Shown one piece after another: positions 27,859-36,731 of a stretch of 61,330 bases of DNA (its first letter is position 1; the number at the start of each line of letters is the position of its first letter). The notes below the pieces were generated by a model. That model did no database searches and had not been told where the DNA came from. It worked only from the letters and a program-made list of their open reading frames with translations. The stretch is from Bacillota bacterium. GTDB taxonomy: Bacteria > Bacillota > Clostridia > Lachnospirales > Lachnospiraceae. The translations under genes were made by a program, and so were the position numbers. The DNA lies in assembly GCA_023420085.1 (NCBI GenBank), contig JAEZWQ010000038.1:1-61330 (forward strand). Direction: 5' to 3'.

Positions 27859-28320
27859 TTAATTAATAACTAATGCATTCTTTATAAGATTATCTATTTC
27901 ATCTATACTACTGCTATGTAATAAGACATTTTTAAAACTTTCATGAATCAGTTTCCTAGATAAAACAGATAATAATTTTATATGTAAATCTCCTTTAGAT
28001 TTCTCGGGTACAAGCAAATTAATTACTAATTTCACTTTTTCTTCGCCTTTATTCCATTCTATTTTATTCTTAAGTTTAAGTATAATTACTGCCGGATTAA
28101 TTACTGCCTCTTTTTTTGTATGTGGTATTGCAAAATATTCCCCTAAATTTGTAGTAAATTCTTCTTCTCTTTCTTGTAACCCTCTATATATTTCTTCTTT
28201 ATCATCTGTAATCTTTAATTCCATAGCTTTATTTGACAAAAATTTTAGAACTTCATCTTTGGTTTTTAAATCCATGTTTAAAAAAATATATTCTTTCTTG
28301 AAAATTTTTACTTCTTCCAT
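27859..28320 (-). CDS. PTS fructose/nitrogen-type EIIA
   Basis: The 153-residue PTS_EIIA_2 domain has the phosphohistidine in FAIPHTKKEAV (His67) and downstream KLKNKIEWNKGEEKVKLVI. It receives phosphate from HPr and gives it to EIIB. It follows the regulator gene by 18 bases, so one promoter (30259-30285) may drive the regulator and all PTS genes. Confidence 0.92.
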   Translation of the reverse strand: MEEVKIFKKEYIFLNMDLKTKDEVLKFLSNKAMELKITDDKEEIYRGLQEREEEFTTNLGEYFAIPHTKKEAVINPAVIILKLKNKIEWNKGEEKVKLVINLLVPEKSKGDLHIKLLSVLSRKLIHESFKNVLLHSSSIDEIDNLIKNALVIN

Positions 28321-28338
28321 ATTAAGCCCCCATCGTAG

Positions 28339-30219
28339 TCATATTAATTTCTTTAAGTTTTCTATGTTATCACATTTAATAGCTTCTCTTACAATGCTTT
28401 TATCTTTTATAAAATTATATAAGTATTTAAATATTGAAAAATTACTTTTTTCTTCAGGATTAAAAAATACCATAAATATTAATTGAATTTCTTGTTTATC
28501 CCATAGTATAGGTTGATCTAAAATAGTAACTCCTATGATAGACTTTTTACCACTAATTATCGTATGCGGCAAAGCTACAGAATTACCAATTTCTGTTGAG
28601 TAAATTCTTTCTCTACTGAGTATACCTTCAATCATACCTTCATCAATAAAGCCTTTATTTTTCAAATTTTTGCACATCATATTAATAATATCTTCTTTAT
28701 TTCCATTTTTAATTTTAAAAAATGCTTCTTTGTTAAACATTTTATTAATTACATTTTTTTTGGTATCTTTTTCAAATAGCGTTTCATTAACATCATTAAT
28801 AAAATTGTTATTAAAAATATTGTCAATATATACTATAGGGATTTCCTTTGATTTAATATCAACAGTAGATACTATTAGATCGACGTCCTGTTTTAATGCA
28901 ATATCTAAATATTTAGAAGGGTAAATTCCCATTATATTAACTTCCCTCAAGTTTTGTTTTAATTTTTCTGCTATTAATTGAGCAGTCCCCACTCCATAAT
29001 GACAAATAATACATATTTTTTTACTAGTATTATTTTTTATTCGTTCATTTCCTGCGGCAAAATGTATTGCAATATACCCTAGTTCTCCTTCATCAAGCTT
29101 AACACCAAATTCATCATTAATTTTATTAGCAATAAATATTGCAAAATTAAATTCTAAAGGAAACTCTGATTTTATTTGATTTAAAAGTGGATTCTTTGAA
29201 TCAATTTCAATTTTAAATCTATTTATAAATCTATGAACATGGACTAATAATCCCTTCATAAATTCTTCATCTTTACTATAGTCAATTCCTGAAATAAGAA
29301 ATATATCATTCAGAGCCTCGTTGACCAATCTCTTTACTTTATATTCTTCCTTAGTATGCAATGCATCATCAAACAGACTATTATTTATTACACTTGAATA
29401 TGATGTTATGTAAATCACTTCATTAGGTGTTAAATCAAGACCAATTTTTTCAAAAATGTCACTCATTATTTCCTTAATTAAATAAAAATTATTACTTTTT
29501 TTTATATATTTACTTTTATCTATATTAAAATAATACCCTGACTTAACCCTTGATATAGACGCAATAATCCTTGATAGTATGAAATAAAAATCCTTATCTG
29601 AAATAATTATATTTTTTTTCTTTAGGTGATAAGATAAAAAATCTTCAATACATTGTATGTCTTTGGTACTTATATTATTTAAAAATACCTTTATTTTATT
29701 TTTATTATTACTTTTAATTGCATAGTCAGTAATAAGACTTCTAATATCTACCTCATCACCTTCAATATAACTCCCATAGTATGGTTTTGACTTTATTTTT
29801 AAATCATATTTATTTATTTTTCTCTTTACTTCGCTAATTAATTTATTTGTGCTACCTATACTTAAATTCAGTTCATCCGCAATTTTTTCTGCTGTAATAA
29901 ATCGATTATTTATAAATATACATATAATATTTCTAATTCTGCTATCATATGAATCATCATCAGATAATTCATCTATATATTTTTTGGCTTCATTTACTAC
30001 TTTATTAATATTATTTCTCGATCCTATTATCTTATATCCCATTCCTCTTGAAGAACATATCTCTACATTATAATTTTTTATATAATAATTTATATCATCT
30101 ATATATCTAGTAATTGTTTTTGTAGAAACTTTCAATAATACTGCCAATTCATTAGAAGTTACATATTCATTTCTTTCATTCAAATATTTAACTATTAATG
30201 CATATTTTTTATTTATCAA
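28339..30219 (-). CDS. PRD-containing BglG/MtlR-type transcription activator
   Basis: The 626 residues contain an HTH_11 domain (1-60, SNELAVLLKVSTKTITRYID), a second Mga-type HTH (about 85-150), PRD1 (about 180-275), PRD2 (about 290-395, VHVHRF and IAIHFAAGNER), an EIIB-like domain (about 405-485, CHYGVGTAQLIAEKL) and an EIIA-like domain (about 490-626, SVALPHTIIS). This is the MtlR/LicR activator layout, controlled by PTS-dependent phosphorylation. The start is TTG at 30219 with GAAGGTGAT upstream; no ATG is near. It precedes the PTS genes that it most likely controls. Confidence 0.9.
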   Translation of the reverse strand: MINKKYALIVKYLNERNEYVTSNELAVLLKVSTKTITRYIDDINYYIKNYNVEICSSRGMGYKIIGSRNNINKVVNEAKKYIDELSDDDSYDSRIRNIICIFINNRFITAEKIADELNLSIGSTNKLISEVKRKINKYDLKIKSKPYYGSYIEGDEVDIRSLITDYAIKSNNKNKIKVFLNNISTKDIQCIEDFLSYHLKKKNIIISDKDFYFILSRIIASISRVKSGYYFNIDKSKYIKKSNNFYLIKEIMSDIFEKIGLDLTPNEVIYITSYSSVINNSLFDDALHTKEEYKVKRLVNEALNDIFLISGIDYSKDEEFMKGLLVHVHRFINRFKIEIDSKNPLLNQIKSEFPLEFNFAIFIANKINDEFGVKLDEGELGYIAIHFAAGNERIKNNTSKKICIICHYGVGTAQLIAEKLKQNLREVNIMGIYPSKYLDIALKQDVDLIVSTVDIKSKEIPIVYIDNIFNNNFINDVNETLFEKDTKKNVINKMFNKEAFFKIKNGNKEDIINMMCKNLKNKGFIDEGMIEGILSRERIYSTEIGNSVALPHTIISGKKSIIGVTILDQPILWDKQEIQLIFMVFFNPEEKSNFSIFKYLYNFIKDKSIVREAIKCDNIENLKKLI

Positions 30220-30258
30220 TAAATCACCTTCTTTATAAATAATTATATTAAAAAATTA

Positions 30259-30285
30259 ATTATACCTATATACATAAGTTGTCAA
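30259..30285 (-). promoter_or_regulatory. promoter of the PTS regulator operon
   Basis: TTGACA (30285-30280) and TATAAT (30264-30259) are separated by only 15 bases on the minus strand. Both hexamers are perfect, and the short spacer suggests an activator-dependent or twisted promoter. It lies about 40 bases before the TTG of the regulator gene. Confidence 0.6.
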
Positions 30286-30343
30286 AATATAAGACACCAA
30301 ATTAATATTAGTAATTTGATATACAATATTATTAATACTATAT

Positions 30344-31648
30344 TTAAATATCATTACAAAGCGTTATCATTGCCTCCTTGTATATACATATTGCTAAATT
30401 TAATTTTTCTAAACTTGCATATTCATTGCACATATGAACATTTCCAGAGCTTCCATCTAAAAACTCACATCCGAATATAACTGCATTTCTCATCTCACTT
30501 GCATAACTTCCTGCGTTCGTCACTCTTATTTTATTACTTATATCTTTTGTATATTTCATGTATATCTCATGTAGTTTTTTTACTAATAATGATTCTTCAT
30601 CGATATAATTAGCTTTCTTTATCTCTTTCCCAATAATATTAATTTTTTTGTCTGTTTTATTAAAATAATTTTGTATGCCTTCAATAATTTCATTAAATTT
30701 AATATTCTCTGGGAATCTAACACTAATTGTTAATCTAACTCTTCCCTCTTCAATACTAATAATTGTAGGTACAATGCTTAGAGATCCACACTTTCCAACC
30801 TTATTTATTCCGAAAATGTTTCCATCAATATTAGACTCATTAAATATCTTATACATGTAGTTTGCCCAGTGCATATTATAGGTCTTATATAAGTATAAAA
30901 AAGTTTTTGGGATAGGATTAACAGCTTTTTCTGGCTTTGAAGAATGTCCTCCTTTACCGTTTATAATAATATTATCCATTTTTTCTAATCCACTAATTGT
31001 TATGTTATTAGGTATTGTATTATGTATACTTCCTCCATTAACTTTAATCTTTACATCTTCAATCTTAAAATGTAAATCAATGATCCCTGCTCCTTTTTCT
31101 CCATTAAGCACTGGAAACTTTCCATCAGGTGTAAACCCAAATACTCCATATTTTTCTTTCTTGTAATATTGCCTTATACATCTAAACCCTGTCTCTTCAT
31201 CTCCTCCAACTATTAATCTAACTTTACGATTCAATTTAACACCCTTATCCTTAATGGATTTTAATGCAAGAAAACAAGCAATCATTGGTCCTTTGTTGTC
31301 AGAAACTCCTCTACCAATAAGTTTATCTTTATTAATAGTTAAACTAAATGGATCATACTGCCAACCATCACAGACATCAACTACATCACAATGTCCAAAA
31401 ATATCAATACACTCATCTCCACTTCCATATTCAATATATACAGCATGGTTATCTACGTTTCCAACTTTAAATCCATTATTTTTTCCTAAAGTTTCAAACC
31501 ATTTCAAGGCTTTATTTATTCCTTCTCCAAACGGCTTAGTTATACTTTTAGTGCTTTCATCATATATAGATGGAATATTTACCCACTCTCCTAATAGTTT
31601 TACTATGTCGTCTTTATAATCAATATTATTTTTTTTAAGTTTATCCAT
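30344..31648 (-). CDS. M20-family dipeptidase (PepV/Sapep type)
   Basis: The 434-residue zinc peptidase has the metal motifs IFGHCDVVDV, GRGVSDNKGPM, GGDEETGFRCI (general-base Glu next to the zinc Glu), FTPDGKFPV and C-terminal GNVHMCNEY, matching Sapep/PepV. A lid domain lies in the middle (about 190-330). It cleaves dipeptides, often with D- or beta-residues. I chose the ATG at 31648, which has GGAGGT 7 bases upstream; an upstream GTG lies inside that ribosome site. It is just upstream of the PTS regulator and divergent from trxA. Confidence 0.88.
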   Translation of the reverse strand: MDKLKKNNIDYKDDIVKLLGEWVNIPSIYDESTKSITKPFGEGINKALKWFETLGKNNGFKVGNVDNHAVYIEYGSGDECIDIFGHCDVVDVCDGWQYDPFSLTINKDKLIGRGVSDNKGPMIACFLALKSIKDKGVKLNRKVRLIVGGDEETGFRCIRQYYKKEKYGVFGFTPDGKFPVLNGEKGAGIIDLHFKIEDVKIKVNGGSIHNTIPNNITISGLEKMDNIIINGKGGHSSKPEKAVNPIPKTFLYLYKTYNMHWANYMYKIFNESNIDGNIFGINKVGKCGSLSIVPTIISIEEGRVRLTISVRFPENIKFNEIIEGIQNYFNKTDKKINIIGKEIKKANYIDEESLLVKKLHEIYMKYTKDISNKIRVTNAGSYASEMRNAVIFGCEFLDGSSGNVHMCNEYASLEKLNLAICIYKEAMITLCNDI

Positions 31649-31832
31649 AATAAAGACCTCCACTTTTATACCTATAGATTATATTATTTTAATATTTTTA
31701 TCTTCGCATATTTTGTCAGTTAAATAGACAAATCCTATCCAATATCATAGTTTTATAACATATTTGTTAGCCTATGCTATGTACATATGAAATTTATATG
31801 TTATACTAGATATATAAATATAGGAGGTAATT
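31649..31832. promoter_or_regulatory. divergent promoter region, M20 dipeptidase / trxA
   Basis: The gap holds the start signals of two divergent genes. For trxA a TATACT -10 lies at 31802-31807, about 25 bases before AGGAGGTAATT and the ATG. The minus-strand side is AT-rich without a clear consensus. No operator palindrome stood out. Confidence 0.5.
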
Positions 31833-32150
31833 ATGGCACAAATATTAAATAAAAGTAATTTTCAAACAGAAATAAAAGAATATGAAGGTTTAGCAATTGT
31901 CGACTTCTTTGCTACATGGTGTGGACCTTGTAAAATGCTTACACCTATAATCGATAAACTAGCTGAACAATTTGATGGTAAAGTTAAAATTGTAAAAGTT
32001 GATATCGATGAAAGTCCAGAATTAGCACAAGAATATAAAGTAATGTCTGTACCAACTGTAATCTTCTTAAAGAATGGAGAAGTACTTGAGACATTAATAG
32101 GTGTTCAAAATAATGCTAAATTAGTAGAACTAATTGAAAAATATCAATAA
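31833..32150 (+). CDS. trxA: thioredoxin
   Basis: The 105-residue thioredoxin fold has the active site FFATWCGPCKM (Cys30 and Cys33) and the cis-proline in MSVPTVIF. It reduces protein disulfides and supplies electrons to peroxiredoxins such as the Bcp at 16150. It stands as a single-gene transcript: its own -10 lies upstream and a strong terminator lies at 32164-32190. Confidence 0.96.
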   Translation: MAQILNKSNFQTEIKEYEGLAIVDFFATWCGPCKMLTPIIDKLAEQFDGKVKIVKVDIDESPELAQEYKVMSVPTVIFLKNGEVLETLIGVQNNAKLVELIEKYQ

Positions 32151-32163
32151 GTTAAATACATGT

Positions 32164-32190
32164 AAAAAAACGGGCTTAGCCCGTTTTTTA
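32164..32190 (+). terminator. trxA terminator
   Basis: A7 then CGGGC (32171-32175), loop TTA, GCCCG (32179-32183) and T6 form a textbook intrinsic terminator. The flanking A and T runs also make it work in both directions. Confidence 0.9.
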
Positions 32191-32201
32191 TTGAGGTAAT
32201 T

Positions 32202-33623
32202 ATGAAAAAATACTCTTTTATAATAATTTTTATTCTTCTTTTTTGTTGTTCTTGTTCATCAAACAAAAGCCAATTAAAAGAAGAAGCTTCACTGACTCAT
32301 TTAACAATTCCAATTAGTTATGAGAATATTAGCTTAGATCCTACTCTTGTGTCAAACGGAGCAGAAAAGAATGTTGTATCTCAACTTTATGATGGATTAA
32401 CATATATAAATTCTTCAAAAAACTCCGCAAGCCCATTACTAGCAAACTCTTATACACATTCTGAAGATTATAAAATATGGACTTTTGAATTAAGAGAGGG
32501 ACTTAAATTTTCTGATGGTACTGATATAACGCCTAGTGAAGTAGTTTCCTCACTAAAACGTACAGATCTTGCTAGAAGATATAAGAACCTAACCATACAT
32601 AATGAAAATTATAACATTTTAATAAAAAGCGATAACCCAATGATCTATCTAGACGAGTTACTTGCATATCCTAAATATCTAATAACAAAAGAAGGAACAG
32701 ATTTTAGTGATTATAAAAATATTATTTCCAGCGGCTCTTATAAACTAAAAGATTACAAAGATAATACATCCGAATTAATAAGAAATGATAATTATTGGGA
32801 TAATATCAACACCAAAATAAATAGTGTTACTTATGAATATCAAAAAGATCCTGAACTTGCCTATCAAATGTCGACACAAGATTTATATGATATTTTTTCG
32901 ACATCAATGTATGATATTCCTAAATATAAACTTAGATCTATGATCAGTGATCCAAATATTGTTAAATTTAAAGGTAATAATATTGCATATTTATATCTAA
33001 ACCCAAATAGTAAAATATTAAATGAGAATCTACGAAAATCTTTAATATTTTCTTTAGAAAGACAAAGTATAGTCAATACAGACCTTATTGGGTATGAGAC
33101 TCCGTTAATATCCTTATTTGAAGAAAATAGTTTTTCAGATTATGACACTGATACAGCAAGAAAATTTTTTAATGACTCTAATTATAATGATAAGTCTAAT
33201 GAAAATATTTCTATGCTTATACGAGATAAATATGGAGCTAAAAACATAGCATCTTTTGTAATAACTAATTGGTATAAATTATTCAAACTTCCAGTTAAAG
33301 GTAAGGTTGTAACTGATAAAACATTACTTGAAAGCTTAGATAACGGTTCTTTTGACATAATTTTAGATATTTATGATTCTACAGATATAAATTCATATGA
33401 TTTTTTTGATTATATTGCAAATATATATTCAATAAATTATAATAATAATTCAATGAATGTTGATGAATTAAAAAATTATGCAAGCAGTTTTGAAAAATCA
33501 TTACAAAGTAATGCAACTCTTGGTACAATATATAAAAACTCATATGTTATGAAGATTAATTCAAAAATTAAATTTATTTCTTCTAACTTGTATGGTATAA
33601 CCTATATTAGAGAAATTCAATGA
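32202..33623 (+). CDS. oligopeptide-binding lipoprotein, SBP_bac_5 family (solitary)
   Basis: The 473-residue protein starts with a lipoprotein signal (KKYSFIIIFILLFCCSCSS; the lipid-carrying Cys is at about 16-18). SBP_bac_5 features follow: LDPTLVSNGAEKNVVSQLYD and WTFELREGLKFSDGTDITPSEVV, marking about residues 48-115. It would capture peptides or similar ligands outside the membrane. It is shorter than typical OppA (about 540), and no ABC permease or ATPase gene is adjacent, so it either serves a transporter encoded elsewhere or has another role. GAGGTAATT precedes the ATG. Confidence 0.82.
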   Translation: MKKYSFIIIFILLFCCSCSSNKSQLKEEASLTHLTIPISYENISLDPTLVSNGAEKNVVSQLYDGLTYINSSKNSASPLLANSYTHSEDYKIWTFELREGLKFSDGTDITPSEVVSSLKRTDLARRYKNLTIHNENYNILIKSDNPMIYLDELLAYPKYLITKEGTDFSDYKNIISSGSYKLKDYKDNTSELIRNDNYWDNINTKINSVTYEYQKDPELAYQMSTQDLYDIFSTSMYDIPKYKLRSMISDPNIVKFKGNNIAYLYLNPNSKILNENLRKSLIFSLERQSIVNTDLIGYETPLISLFEENSFSDYDTDTARKFFNDSNYNDKSNENISMLIRDKYGAKNIASFVITNWYKLFKLPVKGKVVTDKTLLESLDNGSFDIILDIYDSTDINSYDFFDYIANIYSINYNNNSMNVDELKNYASSFEKSLQSNATLGTIYKNSYVMKINSKIKFISSNLYGITYIREIQ

Positions 33624-34525
33624 AAGTGACCAGTATGAATAGAAAATCATTAGGAATAATATTATCGCTTATTTCAGCATTTGCCTTTGGTGTATCGCCA
33701 GTATTTGCTTCAATTGCAATAAGTGCAGGTAGCAATGGAATAATGACAATGTTTTTAAGGAATTTGCTGCCCATACCAATTCTTTTAATAATTATATTAG
33801 TATTTAAAATCAAATTTAGTTTTAATAAAAAGCAAATATTCCAATTAATTATACTTAATGTAGTTGGGGGTGCATTTACTGGATGCCTTTTATTTAGCTC
33901 CTATCAATATACAGGAATAGGTCTTGCTACCTGCTTGCACTTTGTTTATCCAGTACTTATAATGATTTCATGTTTAATTATTTTTAAGGAAAGGGTTAAT
34001 AGCTATAAGATTATAGCCCTTATATTATCAATAATCGGAATCTTTTTTACAGTTGATATTAATAATTTCAGTGTACGTGGTTTTACATATGCTGTCTTGT
34101 CAGGTGTGACCTATGCGTTTTACATCCTTTATATGGATAAGACAGGACTAAAAGGTTCAAATGTAATAGTTGTAACTCTTTTAGGTTGTATAATCAATAC
34201 CGTCTGCATTGGCATTTTTGCTATTATATCAAATACATTTACATTAAACATAGGTATAAAAGGTTTTGCTGCATCTTTTATGGTTTCAGTCTTATCTACC
34301 ATGGTTGGTGTTGCACTTCTTCAAATGTCACTGCAATTTATAGATTCATCGACAGCGGCCATAATGTGTACAATGGAGCCACTAACTAGTGTTTTAATGG
34401 GGATATTAATTTTATTAGAACCAATTGGGCTTTTAAAGCTTCTAGGTTGTATTTTTATAATTGCTGCTGTATTTATTATAGCTATTGATAATAGACGGGG
34501 TTATATTGGTAATATGAATAATTGA
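33620..34525 (+). CDS. EamA/DMT-superfamily transporter
   Basis: The protein of about 301 residues has ten predicted membrane segments in two EamA repeats (first near LIIFKERVNSYKIIALILSI, second near LEPIGLLKLLGCIFIIAA). The ATG at 33620 makes an ATGA overlap with the end of the lipoprotein gene; an alternative ATG at 33635 has an AAAGTGA-like site. It probably exports a metabolite of unknown identity. It is only distantly similar to the EamA protein at 2546. Confidence 0.8.
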   Translation: MKVTSMNRKSLGIILSLISAFAFGVSPVFASIAISAGSNGIMTMFLRNLLPIPILLIIILVFKIKFSFNKKQIFQLIILNVVGGAFTGCLLFSSYQYTGIGLATCLHFVYPVLIMISCLIIFKERVNSYKIIALILSIIGIFFTVDINNFSVRGFTYAVLSGVTYAFYILYMDKTGLKGSNVIVVTLLGCIINTVCIGIFAIISNTFTLNIGIKGFAASFMVSVLSTMVGVALLQMSLQFIDSSTAAIMCTMEPLTSVLMGILILLEPIGLLKLLGCIFIIAAVFIIAIDNRRGYIGNMNN

Positions 34526-34537
34526 TTGTAGGTGTTT

Positions 34538-34750
34538 ATGAATAAAGATAAAATTAAAAGATATTCTGCATTACTTGCTGCTATTATATTAGCAATATTA
34601 TTTATTTCAATGATTGTTGTCGGAATTTTCTTTCCTAGCAACTTCATCGGAATTTTTGTAGGATTATTAATAGGCACAACAGTTTTTGCAGTATTTGTAT
34701 ATATAATTATACTTTTTATAAGAATTTCAAAAAGTAATGATGATAAATAG
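34538..34750 (+). CDS. small two-segment membrane protein of unknown function
   Basis: The 70 residues have a charged N-terminus (NKDKIKRY), two hydrophobic helices (about 10-32 and 38-60) and a charged tail. I do not recognise a family. The ATG at 34538 has GTAGGTG just upstream and starts 12 bases after the EamA stop, so it is probably translated from the same mRNA. It is the last gene before the palindrome at 34785-34886. Confidence 0.55.
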   Translation: MNKDKIKRYSALLAAIILAILFISMIVVGIFFPSNFIGIFVGLLIGTTVFAVFVYIIILFIRISKSNDDK

Positions 34751-34784
34751 GTCTATATGCTTAAGTAAAATATAAAATATTGTT

Positions 34785-34886
34785 AAATAATAAAACGGAG
34801 AATATAAATTAAACTGACCTCCAAAAAATTGATTTTTTAGGTCCAACTTTTTGGGGTCAGTTTAAATGCTCTCCGTTTTATTATTT
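34785..34886. repeat. 102-bp nested palindrome: bidirectional terminator containing a mini-element
   Basis: An outer perfect 17-bp inverted repeat (34785-34801 with 34870-34886; arm ends ACGGAGA/TCTCCGT) with flanking A and T runs forms a bidirectional terminator between the convergent small membrane gene and murI. Inside it lies a second 11-bp repeat, TTAAACTGACC (34809-34819) with GGTCAGTTTAA (34855-34865). The inner arms continue as CCAAAAA(A)TTG-like and CAACTTTTTGG sequences. The inner ends resemble IS3-family termini (TGACC...GGTCA). Confidence 0.75.
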
Positions 34887-34891
34887 ATAAC

Positions 34892-35662
34892 TTAAAGTTT
34901 TATTTCTATTGGCTCTACTTGTGATAACTTCAAAAGTATTTCACTTTTTTTACTACAATAAATAGTAATATTTCCCTTTTCATTTTTTTCACAGCGTAAT
35001 TCTCTCCCTAGAATATTCAATAAATCCTTTGCAGTTTCTTTCGCAGGATTAATAAATTGAATTCTAGGTAAAAATTCTCTAATATACTTCTCTATATGGG
35101 GATAATGTGTACATCCCATAACTAACGTATCAATATTAGTTGCTTTAATCTCAGATAAATAATTTTTAATACATAACCTAAGACTTGCAATATCTTTTAT
35201 ACCACCTTCTATTATTGGCACAAATTCAGGACAAGCAATCTCCACAACATTAAAATTTCCATACTTATTTATACTTTTAGTATAAGCCTTACTCTTTATA
35301 GTTGCTTCAGTAGCTATTACAGCAATATTTTTAGATAGACTTTCATTTGCTGCATTTCTCGCCCCTGGCTCTATAACCCCTATAACAGGACAATTAACCA
35401 TGCTCTTGATTTCATCTAAAGCATATGCACTTTCTGTATTACATGCTACAACTATAGCCTTTATGTCTTTTTTAATAAGAAATTTACAAATTTCTTTAGC
35501 ATATCCAACTATAGTTTCAACATCTTTGCTTCCATAAGGTGCTCTTGCAATATCACCAAAGTATATAAAATCTTCATTTGGTAATATTTTAATACATTCT
35601 TCTAGTACCGTAAGACCACCAACTCCAGAATCAAATATACCAATGGCTCTATTATCGCTCAT
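34892..35662 (-). CDS. murI: glutamate racemase
   Basis: The 256-residue cofactor-independent racemase has the two catalytic cysteines in VVACNTESAYAL and VMGCTHYPH. N-terminal DSGVGGLTVLEE and YFGDIARAPYGSK bind the substrate. It makes D-glutamate for peptidoglycan. Its start is 1 base from the ddl stop, so the two cell-wall genes and the CofE-like gene are one operon. Confidence 0.95.
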   Translation of the reverse strand: MSDNRAIGIFDSGVGGLTVLEECIKILPNEDFIYFGDIARAPYGSKDVETIVGYAKEICKFLIKKDIKAIVVACNTESAYALDEIKSMVNCPVIGVIEPGARNAANESLSKNIAVIATEATIKSKAYTKSINKYGNFNVVEIACPEFVPIIEGGIKDIASLRLCIKNYLSEIKATNIDTLVMGCTHYPHIEKYIREFLPRIQFINPAKETAKDLLNILGRELRCEKNEKGNITIYCSKKSEILLKLSQVEPIEIKL

Positions 35663-35663
35663 A

Positions 35664-36722
35664 CTATCTCTTAAATGCTGTTTCTAATAATGCATCCACA
35701 AGTTCTCTTGTAGACATTCCCGCATCCTGTGCCAACATTGGATACATACTTATATTAGTAAATCCAGGCATAGTATTTATCTCATTAAAGACAACTCTAT
35801 TAGTCCCTTCTTCAATAAAGAAATCCACTCTTGCTAAAGAATAGCAATCTAATGTTTCATATATTCTTGTAGATGCTTCAAATATTTTATCATCAACTCC
35901 ATCTGGTAATTTAGGATCAACTACTGTTTTTGACTCAGAATTTATATATTTAGCCTCATAAGAATAAAATTTATCAGCTGAGATTATCTCTCCAATAGAA
36001 AGGGCTCTTGCAACTCTATCTCCAAATACAGCACATTCTACCTCTCTACCTCTGATTTCTTCTTCGATCAAAATCACCTTACACTCTTTACTAGCTAAAT
36101 TAATCGCTGCTTCAAGTCCATCCTTACTTTCAACCCTTGTTATTCCTAAAGAAGAACCAGAATTAGAAGGTTTTACAAATACAGGATAACCAAACTCATC
36201 TTGTATTTGTTTATCTATAGAGTCAATCGTAATATATTCTCTAGTATTTACAGCAATATATCTAGCTTGATCAATACCTAAATCTGCAACCATTGATTTA
36301 GTTACAAATTTATCCAAACATATTGCACTAGATAACACCCCTGAACCTACATAAGGTATTCCAGCAAGTTCAAGTAGCCCTTGAATCGTTCCATCTTCAC
36401 CATTTTTTCCATGTAAAACTGGAAAGCAAACATCTATTGAAATAGTATCAATCAAAACGTCATCTTCAAGAATCATAAGGGCGTGTTTTTCTCTATCTGG
36501 CAATAAATAGGCATTTCTATCTCCGTATATCCAAGATTTGTTTTCAATCTCGTCAACATCTCTTACTAACACCCATCTTCCCATCTTAGTTATACCAACT
36601 ATATATACATTGTAATCTTCTCTATTTACATTTCTAATTATATTTTTAACTGATAATTGCGAAATATCATGTTCATTTGACATTCCACCAAACAGTATTA
36701 ATAGGTTCTTCTTTACTCTCAT
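35664..36722 (-). CDS. ddl: D-alanine--D-alanine ligase
   Basis: ATP-grasp enzyme of 352 residues: N-terminal GGMSNEHDIS, LHGKNGEDGTIQG, PVFVKPSNSGSSLGI and the Mg-binding VDFFIEEGTNRVVFNEINTMPG region (cited in part). It joins two D-Ala for the peptidoglycan stem. The omega-loop has YSYEAKYI, the Tyr-type residue usual for D-Ala-D-Ala rather than D-Ala-D-Lac specificity, so no vancomycin resistance is implied. Confidence 0.94.
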   Translation of the reverse strand: MRVKKNLLILFGGMSNEHDISQLSVKNIIRNVNREDYNVYIVGITKMGRWVLVRDVDEIENKSWIYGDRNAYLLPDREKHALMILEDDVLIDTISIDVCFPVLHGKNGEDGTIQGLLELAGIPYVGSGVLSSAICLDKFVTKSMVADLGIDQARYIAVNTREYITIDSIDKQIQDEFGYPVFVKPSNSGSSLGITRVESKDGLEAAINLASKECKVILIEEEIRGREVECAVFGDRVARALSIGEIISADKFYSYEAKYINSESKTVVDPKLPDGVDDKIFEASTRIYETLDCYSLARVDFFIEEGTNRVVFNEINTMPGFTNISMYPMLAQDAGMSTRELVDALLETAFKR

Positions 36723-36731
36723 ACTTCTCCT

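Noticed and set aside
35664..36722. Vancomycin-resistance type D-Ala-D-Lac ligase
   Set aside because: The active-site loop carries the Tyr-type D-Ala-D-Ala signature and no vanH, vanX or vanRS-like gene is nearby.
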